In this document: piece after piece, positions 12,300 through 25,200 of the stretch
Numbering within the stretch: position 1 is the stretch's first letter
Layout of the letters: the number at the start of each line of letters is the position of its first letter
Assembly: GCA_021904315.1 (NCBI GenBank)
Contig: CM038914.1
Location: 5,394,001 to 5,458,000, forward strand
Direction: 5' to 3'
Length of the DNA: 64,000 nucleotides
Origin: Sphagnum magellanicum
Taxonomy: Eukaryota; Streptophyta; Sphagnopsida; Sphagnales; Sphagnaceae
Position numbers and translations under genes: made by a program
The notes under the pieces: model-generated
The model's input: the letters and a program-made list of their open reading frames with translations, nothing else
What the model was told of the DNA's origin: nothing
The model's database searches: none

Positions 12300-15200
12300 A
12301 AAGACTGATGACATTGAAGACAACCAACAAAGTTTTTGGTAAGAAATTCAGAAAACACCTTCCCATGAGGTATAACTTTATAGAGGAATTCCAATTTTCT
12401 TTTGTATCCAGCCAAAAGTTCTATGGGAAGAACATATGGATCACTAAGGTAATCCAGTGATGAATCATGACAGATAGGATCTTTCTATAGAAGAAGGGCA
12501 CACGAAGAGATAATGGAGCACAACCAACAGCAAGGGATTGACTTTGGACTTCCGAACCTTTTGGGATGCACAACAGAAAGTTTAGGACCTTCTTAGGACC
12601 TTTTCTCCATAACATAGGACTGGTTTTACAAACTTGGCTACACAACCTTCTTTCTAAGTCATACAATCTGGAAAATACATAATGAAGGACAACCATCCAT
12701 TTCTTCCTATTGTTGTGGCAGCAAGATTGAACTTTTGACATTCAATTTTCCCATTTGAATCCATAAATCTCCCATAATTTTTTCATTAGCAAAGATACTA
12801 AAGGAACAAAAAACTTCTTTGACTTAGGCACATACGAAGAGTTTTAAATCAAAAATAGAATTGGTGAGCTTTTCCAATATTTGGGCTTCTCTTACATGCT
12901 CTTAGGATCTTGCAAAGACTGAGCTACAGGTTTGACCATCATATAGCACTTAACTGGAACCAGTGTTACGGATTACATAGATGACACCTCTATATGAAAC
13001 AAAACAAATTTTGGCAACAAGTTTGAAGTGCTTTTGCCTTAACCTTCTAAGCCTGTTGAGAGACTTTAATCAACCCTTTACAAAACACAGCATGATCAGT
13101 AAATTCCTAAAAGAAAACCACTTCATATTTGCATTACTGAAATCATGGAGATTTATAACATTATTTCTGGACATGAAAGAAAACTTGATACAAAAGAAAA
13201 ACTCTGATGAACAAAATCATGCCTCCAAGGGAGAACAAACAACTTAACTAACACAACCTAAGCACCCTCAAGATCAAGGGACGCAAAGCAAGCAAAGGAG
13301 ATCATAACAAACCCCAAGGACTCTCCTATTATCTCAAAGTAGGTCAAAGGGAACTAAAGAGGGCCAAATCATCACAATTGCCTACTTTTTCGAGCTATAG
13401 GTCTTATTCCAATCCCAGACGGGGACCATGGAAAACCTTTAGCTCATCCTACCTAAAGAAGATAGGGAAAGAACATGCTCACACTCCTATGTGTAAAAGG
13501 TAAAACCCTCCCAAGCCTCCCTATGGACAACAAATTAGAATAGCACAAACTCATGGAATGCACAAAAGCATCTGCTCAAACCCTCATCCTCCAGAGAGTT
13601 GCTACATCACTTGAAAAAACCTCTTAAAGGGCCCTCCCAACATCAAAGAATGGTAGGACTTGAGCTGGTGTTGGAAATGGTACAAAGCCACGACAATAGT
13701 GGGAATTGAGTGCATAATACTAATATTTATCCCAGCAACAGACTTAGGTGAACTGCAAAGGAAAGCCAAACTCAAATGGTTGAAAGCTAGCTGTCTGGGC
13801 AACTTTGTGCTTCGACACTCCAGGCCATTACACAACTTAGATCCCTCACTCTTTAAAGAGTAGGTGTAGAACCTGTCCCCTCATATGCCTTGTGATCTCC
13901 ATACATATGGGTCCATGATATCATTCAACTTATGCTTTTCAATGGGCAAAGCTCAAGTGGGGGACAATCACAAATTGTGGCCTACGACAACTACCCATGG
14001 GCACATGATGTTCAGAAACAGTGAGACATTGCAGGCACAAGGCAACCAACTTAAGAATCTAACCAATCCAATACTTGCCATCATGCCCATAATTTGAATT
14101 GAAATAGCTATGTCCCAACACATATTCCAATTTTGACACATCCATATGAAGTGGATGGCTATGCTTGTATGGAACAGTTCTCTAGATAGGAAGAGAGATT
14201 TTTGCAGCAAAGCAAGCTCCACTTCACTGCATCCTACCACAAAACAGCTAGGTACAAAAAGCTTTGCTGAAATTGACATCTAGTAATCATACTTTGTTAG
14301 ACTCTAATAAGGTGAATCACAACAGTCATTGCTTTTCACATTAGTATCATAAGCCAGGGAAACCCTCAAATTTTTCAGGACAAAACATCATCCAAAGAGA
14401 GGATGTTATGAAACTCAATGTTCACATCTGGCTCAGGGCACTAGATTCCACATCAAACATGATAAATAAACCGCTTCCCAAGACCCCTTCTTTCTTGATT
14501 CCATTAAGTGCAAAAGAAAGACACATGCACAATACCCCAAAAAACTGCAACAAAGGCACTCTAGCTTCCCAGTGAACTTTCATGCTTTAAGAAAAAAACT
14601 TGCAAGCCTGGGACCCAAAGCATGCACCTGCTTTTGATCCCTTTATGCTTCAAATCTTGAATCCTGACCTGTGAGTACACAGCAGATGCATAGCCAAGAT
14701 AAAAGGTTCATTATTTGCCTCTTCCATGGTGACTAACCACTGCATTTGCCTCTTCCTGATCTTAACTAAAAGCTTGAAGACACTCTGGATAAAGGCAATA
14801 ATTTCCAAGAATAATGATAGACTTTGCAAGCTCTGAATTTAAAGAAACTATTACCAGCTCAAGCAAAAATCTCCAATCTTGATAAAGGAAATCAAGAAAA
14901 AGTGAACTACCGAAACCCCTATAACACCATAGACCCATGTGTCTGGAATACGGAAGTGGTCCAATGCACACCTACTGGATCCATCATTGGCTTGTGAGTT
15001 CTCCATCCCTTTCTACACCATGTTTAATACCAGCAACCTCAACCTCTGTACAAAGAAGAATTAGAAGAGGTTTGAACCACTAAGGAAGCACGAGTCCTCT
15101 TCTGTACAAACAAAAGAACTTTGGCCTTCCACTCACTTAATACATGGCCAACATCAAGACCGAGAACAGAAGGAGAAAACTCAGACAACAACAAAAGCAT

Positions 15201-15500
15201 ACGAACCAAGTTCTTGGTCTTATACTTGGAGAGAAAAACAATAGAAAACTTACCTTGAGACATAAGAGAAGAAAGGAAAACCAACCTTCTATTGTAATCT
15301 CTGTAGCCAAAAAATCTGTGAGGAGAAAGGTGAGGGATCCCACTATGATTTGGTTTCACATTATCAGAAGGAGAACTAGTCTCCTCAGAAACTGGCGAAG
15401 AAGGAGGAGGTAAACTTACAGCAACATTAGGAAGAACATTGACATGAACCCAAACATTGTTAAAAGGACGAGCAAATGAAGGCTTGCTGCCCTTTCTCCA
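12300..15500. other. CACTA interior, no resolvable gene
   Basis: This 3.2-kb stretch separates the proposed first and main exons of the TNPA-like gene. Both strands give short broken frames. Plus-strand fragments around 12480-13250 and 13640-13860 look faintly protein-like but carry many stops and no motif I can name. It could be a large intron holding an old retroelement. Confidence 0.4.
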
Positions 15501-16794
15501 CAACATTATAGAAGCTTTATGTACCCTAGGAGAACGTCTTCAATATTGTTGTTACTTTTAGTATCTTTGACATCAAAATGGACGTCAAAAACAATATTTG
15601 ATGGGGGGAGGGGTACATTACATTTGGTGTGGGGGTCCGTTTGTTAGGTGCCTTATTCTGTTCCTTCACAACTGAAGATGCAATTGGTAGCTCAGAACCT
15701 TCTGACTCCTCTGCTTTTGAGTTGGAGTTGCTGCTACATGAAATGTCGTGTTCACTAGATGCTACTGATGTCGACGACCCTTCCTCTTCCACCACATGAC
15801 GATGTGGTTTTCCAGCATTCCTAGTGCTCTTCCTCTTGCTTTGGTGTCCAAGTGTTCTCCCATCCACCACCTTTTGGGTGGACTTCTTATTTGTCTTCTT
15901 CCTCCCTTGCATGGTTGTGAGTTCATGAAGTGACGACTGCCAAGTGATCGAGTGTTTCCAAAATATAGCAAAGGAGTAATTAGTTTGGACTAAGACTGTC
16001 TCAATAAGCACATGACCACTAACTAGCATACAAACCTAATTTTAAACTATGCATGTAGTAAAAGATCACCAGAAACCCTATTTCATGGTAGCACCGAACA
16101 CATCGATTTCAATCCCTAAACCCTAACCCCATGAAAAATTTAGAATAGATTGGAATTTGGAGAATAGCTACAACCTAACACTAGAACAAAGATTATTGAA
16201 GCGTGTTCAAACTATTTGGTAGGCGTATACACAAATCTCACGCACATAGTCGGACTTCCAAACTCTTTCATATAGTGTAGGCAATGGAAATTGCGCGATC
16301 CATTACTGAATTCTGTATTAGCTGGTGCTGCTCTCTAGTTACAAGGCCTTCCTGCAGGCCACCAGAGAGTTAGGGTTTAGGGCAAGCTCGAGCTTCAAGA
16401 ATAAATTCCTAATCCTGGAACTTTGTTTCTTGTGATTTTTGGGTTTTTTCTTTTGGGTTTCTGCAGTACAGGTCGCTCATCAACTTACCAAATCTCAATT
16501 TGACTGCACTTGGTCTAGGATCTCTTGATCTTGATCTTTGTTTCAAGACAACGTAAGTCATCAAGATTATCACACTTATGTGAATCACTAGAATTTGTTG
16601 TATATTCCTGCTGCTGAGAGATCAGCTCAACACGGACATTGACATAGTATCACATGTTTGCAACAAGTTGTTACTGTGAAAACCTTCTTGTTGGATTCTT
16701 TGTGATCAGTGCAGCAGACAAGCGATTCTTCTTTGGTGGGTTTTGATTGAAATCATGTTTTTACTCACTGATCTTGAAATGGGGACTGTGTTGT

Positions 16795-17895
16795 TGGATT
16801 TGTGCAAATTGCTGCTGCTGCAGCAATCTCAGTATTGAGTTCCCTACAGTGAGCTTTATCTTTCCAAATGGTCAAACCTTCGAGCCAGTTGCATTCCTGG
16901 GAATTACCTCTGGGGTAATGTTGCAATTCTGATGTTGCAAAAACCATCTTTTCCATAATTTCTTCATGGCTTGTTGGCTACTGTATCCATCATCATCATC
17001 CTGTCAAAAGCAAAAACCAATTGTTGAACAAGGAATTCATGCTCTTGAATTCATGTAGGAAATGTAGCAACCCCATTAAACCCTAGACCCTCCTGAACAC
17101 ACTACTTTTTGCAAATGAAGCAATCCCATTGAATTCTAAACCCTAAACCCACTGTGTTTTGCAAATGAAGCAAGCCCATTAAACCCTAAACCCATTGCGC
17201 TTTGTGAATGTAGCAAGCCCGTTAAACCCTAAACCCACTGTGTTTTGTTTATTGTTTGATTGAACTCTGTCTGGAACTTTCTATTTTGCAGACTCAAACT
17301 TATGGATTCTGTCTGGGAATTCAAAACAGTACGTTGCCAGAGATTGTCATTGGGTGTGAGTATTTCAGACCTGCCTATTGAGAATGGTCCTAGGTTACTT
17401 CTTGACAAGGAGATCACTCTTTGTGTATGCAATTATTGGGCACCTCTTATGGATTGGAGGGTTCTTATTTTGCTACCTAATTTATAATAAACGGGATGAA
17501 GGTCAATAGATCTATTCTTATATATCTATAGATATGGTTAAATTTTTGCAAGTTATAAAATCATCAACTCCCAAAAAAAAAAATCTTGATTTTCCATGAG
17601 TCTAATTTTCTATTATTACTTTTCTTTCCAGTTAAATATACCTCCAAAGTAAATCAGATGAATACCTTATTTTGAACTAATGTCATCTTGAAAAAATTGT
17701 AACTGAACTCCTCCAGTCCTCGTGAAACAGAAAACCTGTTTTTTGAGTTGTTGTATTTGTTGTGCCTCTTACACTGTTGAGGGACTGATGATGGTAGTTT
17801 GTCTGTTGTCATGGCATACAGCGCTTTCCATGTATGAATACTCTTTCACCTTCAACCAGGAAGAGAAGTTGCTAGGCTGGATTCCATCAACCTGT
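16795..17895 (+). pseudogene. Captured fragment of a plant aspartyl protease gene
   Basis: Three exon-like pieces match the C-terminal half of plant A1 (pepsin-like) proteases in order. About 16830-16900 reads SIEFPTVSFIFPNGQTFE, like the family's 'FP.v.f.F.gg' strand. About 17291-17350, after a TTTTGCAG acceptor, reads TQTYGFCLGIQNS followed by LPEIVIG, like 'vyCLgi... iiG..f'. About 17820-17892 reads EYSFTFNQEEKLLGW then IPSTC, like the terminal 'vvFDrekl.LGW..s.C'. The catalytic DTG/DSG motifs and the N-terminus are absent. Introns are retained, so the piece came from genomic DNA. A stop in the second piece (PAY then TGA) suggests decay. The match is by eye. Confidence 0.45.
17055..17250. 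repeat. Short tandem repeat of about 50 bp with AAACCCTAAACCC
   Basis: Three to four diverged copies of a unit containing GCAAATGAAGCAAGCCC and TTAAACCCTAAACCC follow one another. The CCCTAAA steps resemble the plant telomere repeat complement but occur only once or twice per unit. The repeat lies in an intron-like stretch of the captured protease fragment. Confidence 0.6.
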
Positions 17896-18363
17896 AAGTG
17901 ATTTTTGCCCGAGTTGTACACTTTGCACATTCTTGGTGACAAAACCTATTAGCACAATTTCTTAGGGTGATTGCTAAAATCTGTGAAAAATTGAATGATT
18001 TTTGGATTTGGAAGTACCAATCAGCAGATTGTCCATAACCAATTACTCCCAGTACTCTTGGAATGAAATCAGCTTAGTGGAAGCTTTTGGAATCTGATAG
18101 GGATTCTATTCCTTTTGATCTAGGTGGCACTCTCTGGATTTTGAGTGAGACTGACAGTGTTTGCACATAAGTCCAATTTTCTTTGTAATCTCTTCATTAA
18201 TAGTTGATCTGAGTGGCAGGAAAAAGTGATTTGTAGTGCCCCTGCATGGCTGCCTGTCTCCAGTTTTGGGTTCCTAATGTGTTATGTCAATTTTGCTTTA
18301 CTACTTGTGTATGTTGGAACCTGAGTAGTATATGCATCTGTTCCTTTACATTTATTTGTCCAG

Positions 18364-18722
18364 ACCAACAAAGACATTGTGGCTCAAATCATCTATGCCA
18401 CTCTTGCTGGTGACATTTTGCTGACTGCTGCCTATGCCCATGAGTTTCCACACTATGGCTTGAAGGGTGGTCTCACCAATTATGCTGCTGGTATGCCTTT
18501 TGTGTGCCAGTCCAAAATATCTTTGCAAGAACCTGGAGCAAGTAGCTATTGGCACTTCTGTGCCTGGCAAGCAATGCTTGTAATCACCTTCCCCAAGCTC
18601 CACTTTTATTAATGGATGGGTCGGATGTGGGTTATGGTGGTCCATCACTGCTTACTGCACAGGTCTTCTGCTGGCTCAACGTCATTTGAAGAAGTTGAGC
18701 TTGATGAGGACTCTACCCAGGC
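18364..18722 (+). pseudogene. RPL5: Captured fragment of ribosomal protein L5 (uL18)
   Basis: RPL5 binds 5S rRNA in the large ribosomal subunit. After an acceptor (CCAG) at 18363, the exon 18364-18490 reads [18 protein letters not shown] and continues [20 protein letters not shown], close to the conserved RPL5 core. It ends at GCTG/GTATGC, a plausible donor. The next conserved block, YCTGLLLAQRHLKKL, appears from 18651, but its acceptor does not end in AG and a one-base shift follows near 18700. The N-terminal third and the C-terminal half of RPL5 are missing. This is a genomic fragment carried by the CACTA element and cannot make a functional ribosomal protein. Confidence 0.8.
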
Positions 18723-18954
18723 AATGAAACGGTTTGTGATTTATTTGGTTAGGCACAAATTTAGTGGCACACAACAATTTAGTTGTATTAAATTAACTAA
18801 ATTGTTGTGCATTTGATAGGATCATCTGGCTTTGGGAAGAGGCCTGAAGTTGAGCTTCGCATTTGACATGCATAATTCTTTCTTGAACTTGCTTGGGCTC
18901 GGCATATGATTGACATTTTGTTTTCTCAAACTTGCGCTTTTCCAGGTGTGATAT

Positions 18955-19300
18955 ATGATGCTTGCTGAAACTTTATCATTTTGGGTCATATGTGCAAGCT
19001 ATGATGATATTACAACATCTGCACCAGCACCCACACCCATCTTTGCACCTGTCTTAACCCCAACCTCATCTACCTCGCCCTCAACTACACCACCTTTGTC
19101 TGCCCCAACATCACCATCACCTCCTTCATTGTCTCCCATACTCTCACCTCGTTCTACAGCTCCAACACCATCTGCAGGTGTCATGGAATTTGTGCTTCCA
19201 TCTCGTATAATCTCTCTATCCCTTTTACGGTTCTTCTTATACCTTTCTTTGCTTTGAACAACACTGAAACAAGGTTTCACTACTGATGCTACTCCGCCTC
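18955..19300. other. Pro/Thr-rich or Gly/Asp-rich low-complexity open stretch
   Basis: The plus strand is open with many Pro, Ser and Thr codons (APAPTPIFAPVLTP). The minus strand (19280-18999) is open with Gly, Val, Asp and Glu. Either could be a piece of a transposon protein, but codon bias alone can open both strands. I cannot choose between them. Confidence 0.3.
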
Positions 19301-19761
19301 ATTCATAGACAAGGTCATTCATGAACCCCTAAACTGTAGCTGATTTCACCCTGGCGTGTTCTCTACATCTAGTTTGGAAAGATCAGTTCTCTTATGTCTT
19401 GTACTTTGCTTATTGGAGGATCAGAACACCTGTCATTGGAATGTAGGTGACAACCACATCTTGAAAATGGAGATAAAGGTATGAGATGCACAGTTGTAAA
19501 AGACTTTTGTGATGAATTGAGGTCAATGGAAGGAAAGATGTTTGTCTGGAACTGATCTCCACTTTGTGACAGAGGGAGCTGCTGGATGTGTTTTCAATGT
19601 TCTTTTTGGTGATTGGTGGCTGTGGTTGCACTTCAGTGGTCATGCCTCCTTCAGCTCTTGATCAGTTGAGTATGTATCTCTAATTTGCTTTTCCAAAATT
19701 TTGCCTGAGAGTTCCGGTCAAGATTTGCTTGTCATTCCATCATTATTTGAGGGAAGACATA

Positions 19762-22700
19762 ATGTCAATGCCTTTGGCTGACCCAAGAAGGCAAAAAGCA
19801 AGGGATGACAAGTTGTGGAAGCGAGAGTTCACATGGGCCACACAACATGGGGTGGACAAGATGCGGTGTCCATGCGCCAAATGTGAAGGAAGGGGCAGAC
19901 TGGTTTTACTTAGGACAGTTAGAGACCATCTAGTCCTAAACGGGAGGCATCCATTATTTAGAGTGTGGAAAGGCCCAGGCCAAACTGACCACTCTGATGA
20001 AGAGTGGGTTGAAGCAAGCAGGGTAGCAGTAAACCCAATGCAAACAGAGGTGGAGGTGCAAGTAGTGGATGAGGTTGTGAATGTGAACCAACTGTTGGAT
20101 GACCTATTCCAAATGCCAGAGGAAGAACATGAAGGTGAGAGGGTTGCAAGCTTGTCTTCAGACCATAATGTAGAGGGAATGGAGGTAGCAGGCATGGTGC
20201 AGAATGCCATCCAGATCATGGAAGAGTTAGCAGCATTGCCTGAAAGCATGCCCGGCCAGAATAACCATGATAGGGAACAGGGGGGTGTGGACAATGACAT
20301 GGGACTAGGTGAAACAGGGGCCCCATCAGTAGCAAGTGATGATGACATCTCAATGGAGGCCAATTATCTACAGGAAGCATGTCAGCCTTTGTACAATGGT
20401 GCAAAGTGCACGAAGCTAGCATCAACATTGTTGTTGATGAATGTTTGCACAGTACATGGCGTATCCAACAAGTTCATGGATGAGTTATTAGCACTCCTTC
20501 ATAAACACCTACTGCCAAAGGATAACCTTCTACCACCTAGCATGTATGCAACTAAGAGCCTTACTAGGAAAGTAGGCCTAGACTACAAGCACATCCATGC
20601 ATGTGTGAATGGCTGCATTTTATTTCGGAAGCAGTATGAAACATTGGAGGCTTGTCCAAAGTGCAGGGCTGCTCGGTACACGAAATTTGGCAGGTCTCTT
20701 GTTCCACAGAAAGTTGTGCAGCACTTCCCCTTAATTCCTCGGTTGCTGCGTATGTACCGATCTCGACACACATCAGAGATGATGACATGGCATGCTAGAA
20801 ACAAGAGCATAGATGGGAAAGTTCGTCATGTGCCGGACATCAAAGCATGGCAACACATTGATAATACATGGCCTGATTTTGCAACTGAACCTAGAAATGT
20901 AAAACTAGGTTTGGCCACAGATGGGGTGAACCCTTTTGGGGACAAAAACAATGTTTGGTCCACTTGGCCAGTATTACTCCTAATCTATAACCTCCCACCA
21001 TGGCTAGTCACAAAGAAGTTCTTCATGCTCTTATCTATCATAATTCCGGGGCCTGAGAGTGTTAAGAGTGCAAACTTTGATGTCCTAATAACTCCTCTAA
21101 TTGAAGAACTCCAAGAATTATGGGAGGGGGTTAGAGGGCTTGACATACTACAACCTGTAGGTAGAAGACAATTTTTAATGAGGGCCATATTGATGTGGAC
21201 GATTCATGATTTTCCAGGGTATGGCTTAGTTTCTGGATGCCAACATCAAGGTTACAAAGCATGCCCTCCATGTGGATCAGGGACAACTAGTCGATGGTCA
21301 AAGGAGTTGGGCAAGGTAGTATTTGAACGAAATTGGAGGTGGTTGAATCGAAATCACCCATACAAAATTCATCCCAATGCCCAACATTTTAATGGTCATG
21401 AGGAGTTAAAGGGAAAACCGGATATAATAACAGCTGCTGAGGCGAAAAGACAAGCCCACAGAATTGAAAAGTGGGTGGCTGCAGGAAATGTGTTGGGGGC
21501 AAAAGGGTGTCCATCAAAGGATCCTCAAAGGCCGGGCAAGATTTTTAAACCTGTTGCCCCCTATGTCCTTAGACCAGAAGAGCTCCAAACTTTCATGAAT
21601 AGGTTAGCCTCTTTGAAAGTGCCAACAGATTATTGTGGCTCATTAGGAAAACATATCATGGATAAGAAATTTGGGTTAATGAAGAGCCATGATTGGCATG
21701 TTTTAATGCAACAATTAATGCCTCTAGCTCTAAGGGGCCTAATGGATGCTCATGTACGATTAAGTTTGATGCGCCTTAGTCGAGTGTATCATAACATATG
21801 TGCAAAGGTTTGGGATCCAATTGACCTACCAACCCTAAGGGAAGATGTAGCAATCACTCTTAGTATGCTTGAATGGGAATTCCCGGGAGCATTTTTTGAT
21901 GTGATGTCACATTTAACATTGCACATTGTAGAAGAACTAGATATTTGTGGCCCAGTTCATACTCGTTGGATGTACCCAATAGAACGGGCCATGAAGGTTT
22001 TCAAAGGTTATGTCCGTAATAGGTCAAGGCCAGAGGCTTCCATGGCAGAAGGTTACATGGTGGACGAGACAAGTGGGTTTGTCACTGAATACCTACAAGA
22101 TTTCCGCCATGTTCGATAGAGAATCTGGGATGCAGATGAAGAGGAGGGGGTTTATGGTGAAGTTCTGGAAGGGGCTGCCACAAAGTTGACTCTGGACCTT
22201 GTAACACGAGAGGTGGCACATCAATATGTTATCACAAATGTGGCATGTTTAGCACCGTGGGTTCGGTACACAACCCTTAACCCCTTAAACCCTTGTTGGA
22301 AAATTGTAAAGAGGTCATAGATGCATGGGTAAGTTACTTTCTTGTTGAACAACTAGTTAAAATTAATAAACTTAATGTGGGGCTTGGCTATTGGGGGTGC
22401 AGCATGTATGAGCAAGAAACAATTCGGATAAGGCAGTTAAGAGCGGAATTTGAAGCACAATGGCGGAGGGGGCATAGAACAACAAGCAGGCATGTGGAGT
22501 TTCCACCAGAGCTCCAAGAGGTGCAAAACTTGGCAAGTTGGGTGCGTGAAGCAATTCGGAGCCATATCGCACAAGGGGGTGTGCTTGAAGACCAAGATGC
22601 ACTCCATCTATCAGTTCTGCCATCCCTTTTTGCTTCAAGGTACACAAAAATGAAGGCATATGGAAATCATTACAGAGTTTTTATAGATACCTTTGGCAAC

Positions 22701-23264
22701 ACAAGTGCCACGTACGATTCTGGAGTTGCATCAGTTTTCCATCAAGAGCAGCAGTCAACAGAGGGTATGAGACTTGGGGCACTTCAATGTGTGGGGATAT
22801 TGAAGGACATAATTTTGCTAGACTATGGCCCTATATCCCAACCAGTGATATTGTTCAAATGTGATTGGGTAAGAAATGGATTGGACAGATGGGGAAATGC
22901 CACATATAAGCGTGATGATGATGGGTTTTTGTTGGTAAATTTTCGACAATTGAAAGCACGGGTTGATGAACCTTATGTATTTCCAGCCCAGGTGTAGCAG
23001 GTTTTTTATGCAGATGACCCTAACATGCCAGGATGGAAGGTTGTCCTCCACAAAGAACCAAGGTCCAAACGCATCCTAGTATCTGATAGTGATGAAGTTA
23101 CCATGCTAGACAACTTAATTGGAGTAGATGTGCCTCTGGAATTTCCAGAGGTACCAAGGAACATGGCACTTGTTGGTGCAATTGAATTGACTGGAGCTGA
23201 TGCAATTCTAGCTGCCAAAGAGCTTCAAAGGTCATCTGGTGATGATGAAGTTGGCCTTGAATGA
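19762..23264 (+). pseudogene. TNP2-type CACTA transposase, broken
   Basis: This is the En/Spm-class transposase. The likely start is ATG 19762. In order: an N-terminal transposase-associated domain (MRCPCAKCEGRGRL near 19860-19905); a Cys motif (HACVNGCILFRKQYETLEAC then PKC) near 20590-20665; the Transposase_21 core with LGLATDGVNPFG near 20910-20940, whose Asp is in the DDE-type core; a DUF4218-like region (21620-22090); and a DUF4216-like region (22710-23000, GILKDIILLDYG, FKCDWV). Breaks are a TAG at 22117-22119, a frameshift between about 22285 and 22320, and a TAG at 22996-22998. Reading resumes after each, showing recent decay. The intact open part is about 785 codons, so the first two-thirds is unbroken. 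It lies divergent to the TNPA-like gene. Confidence 0.88.
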
Positions 23265-23654
23265 ATAGTTGTCTTATGGGGATCTGGCAGCTCTTGCCAC
23301 ATGTATTTCAAGAGCTACAGGCACACAGGTAAGTGTCCTTGAGCTGACTTTGTAGGCACTCACTACAGGATCTGCTCCCATGTTTAGAGCTGAAACATAT
23401 TTATGAGTCGTTCTGATGGTATGGGCTTCCTGGAGATATTGCAGATCCTTTGGAGATCCTCCTTATGTGCTAACCACCTTTGGATTCTGAATGTAGACAG
23501 GTTGCACCCACTGGTAAAAAATTAATATTTTACTACAGTATTATTTGCTTAACACAAATCTCTCTTTAGCAAGAGAGAGAATAATTAAGGCCCTGATTAA
23601 GGTCCTAATTAGGCTACTAATCACAAATGATTAGCGGATGGGGTTGATTAGCGT

Positions 23655-23736
23655 TTGTGTGTGTGTGTGTGTGTGTGTGTTGTGTGTTGTGTGAGAAGGA
23701 AAGCGCATGCATTCTGAGCTGAGCTGAGCTGAGCTG
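23655..23736. repeat. (GT)n microsatellite followed by (GAGCT)n
   Basis: An uninterrupted GT run of about 26 bp lies at 23655-23680, with TGTGTTGTGTG after it. A (GAGCT) pentamer repeated about four times follows at 23716-23736. Both lie between the transposase and the next captured fragments. Confidence 0.85.
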
Positions 23737-24216
23737 AAAGGTCATCTGAGCTTGAGGGTTTTCTTGAAGCTGGGGCTTATGGGATATCAGAGACATTGGT
23801 TGAAGAGCTAGTGGAGGATAACAAGATGTGCTTGAATAACTATGTGACTGCTATGATGTGGTTATGTTGTTGCTAACTGGTATTTTTTTCAATGTCTAGG
23901 TACCTGTTGCAGTTGGGGGAAGTGGTGATGTTCATCATGACTGCCTGAAGTGCTTGATAAGCAAAAAGGATAATTCCATTACAGAGGTTCATGAATGACG
24001 AGTGCTGAACGAGCAGGGTTTTGTGCACAATGCAAGAGGGACTTATGTTTGCTTGATATTTGGTGCTGATTGGTGGGTGCTGATCAGATACAGCAAGAGT
24101 GCTGTAGCCATAAAAGAAATCTTTCCAGAGATCCAAGACTTGCAATCTATGAAGTAATGAAGTAGGATAACTGTGTGGCACCATTTGTGGTGCCTAGGGT
24201 GGTGGGAAGACAACAG

Positions 24217-25101
24217 CAGCATGGCTGCGACACATAGGCTGGAGGCAACAACGTTGAGCAGTATTGATGGAGTTTCTTTTACAGCATTGTCAGGACACCG
24301 GAGCTTCAGCTCTAGCCTAGAAAAATCTATTAATGTCCGAGATGGCCCTAATGAAGGCAAAGTCATGTTGTTAGGAGGGGGTAAGCCATCTGCAGCATCT
24401 CAGAATGGGGAGCTTCAACCCACGACGACAGCGGTGTTGTTAGATTTGGTCTTTGTAATAGACCTTAAGCCTTACCAGTTGGATTTACATCGTGTCATCA
24501 ATGCAGCTGCTGGGCCTCCGATCGATGATCCCCAGTCTAGACCCCTCAAAGCTTGTGGGGTTGAAGAACTGAAATGTGTCCGGCAATGCCTTGTTGAGAA
24601 TGAGAAACAAGCCAGGTGATCTATAGCTTTCCAGACCATTAGCTGCAACTGTAAGATTAAGGCACTCTTGAGGAGCACTTGATGGATCACAGGGTGGATT
24701 TAGGGAAGTTCTTTGGTAGGTCTTCAGTGCATCCCCCTTGGGTTGATGTAAGTTTTCTTGTGTTGTTAAATGGCAGATTATGAATAAAACACCTGTCTGA
24801 GGCAATGGCAAAGCTCAACAAGATCCAGAACATGTTGCAGACCAGGAAGCAGTCTAGACCTGAGTCTAGCACACAAGAGCAGGCAAGTTTAGCAGTTGCC
24901 AGCAGTGGCCACATGACAACAACCACACATGGGAAAGTGAGCTCAAGCGCTGTACCCAATCATGTCAGCACTCTGGACATCATCAGTGGAGCTTCACGAG
25001 CAGGAGACAAGAACAAGAATGGCACTAATCCAAACAAGCAAGTTCGCACATCTATAGCTGATGTACGGGTGTGTATATGTAAACCCTCTGTAAACCCTTA
25101 A
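24217..25101 (+). pseudogene. Unrecognised coding-like segments upstream of the GRAS fragment
   Basis: Two plus-strand frames, 24217-24619 (MAATHRLEATTLSSID) and 24805-25101 (MAKLNKIQNMLQTRKQ), have protein-like composition. An intron-like stretch ends at TTGCAG near 25200 and leads into the 25201-25523 frame. They could be the variable N-terminal part of the GRAS gene or pieces of a different captured gene. No domain is recognised. Confidence 0.3.
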
Positions 25102-25200
25102 GTTTCAGGTTTAAGACTTTCATTATTGATTCATGATATTGTGCAGGTTCTTGCAAGCATATATTCTAACATGCTAACTGTTGTTGGGAAAAATTGCAGC

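Larger units (their letters stand above)
8407..15916 (-). pseudogene. TNPA-like (Transposase_24 type) gene of the CACTA element
   Basis: Minus-strand coding segments suggest a multi-exon gene. The first exon starts at ATG 15916 (MQGRKKTNKKSTQK), is basic then Ser/Glu-rich, and runs to about 15640. The main exon, about 12115-11101, has a Cys-rich part (CKHGGDFARCNNQACKHG) followed by EQWEKLVIYWQQ and a GGKAAVEAKL-like end, resembling the plant Ptta/En/Spm Transposase_24 domain. Later pieces are 10985-10905 (SKHRRSPSISEIAA), 9331-8822 (coiled-coil-like start MSGQVSQVLEGMDKLNAK) and 8613-8407. TNPA-type proteins bind the subterminal repeats. In-frame stops at 11434-11436 and 9023-9025 and a frame change near 11890 break it. 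The assignment of 15916 and 8613 to the same gene is inferred from strand and style. Confidence 0.6.

Noticed and set aside
12300-15500. Possible LINE remnant
   Set aside because: No reverse transcriptase or endonuclease motif could be pointed to; too many stops on both strands.
19743-20363. 206-codon minus-strand frame
   Set aside because: Shadow of the TNP2 transposase, whose domains read clearly on the plus strand.
23345-23356. CACTACAGG as a second CACTA end
   Set aside because: No subterminal repeats or target duplication around it; it falls inside the large element just after the transposase.
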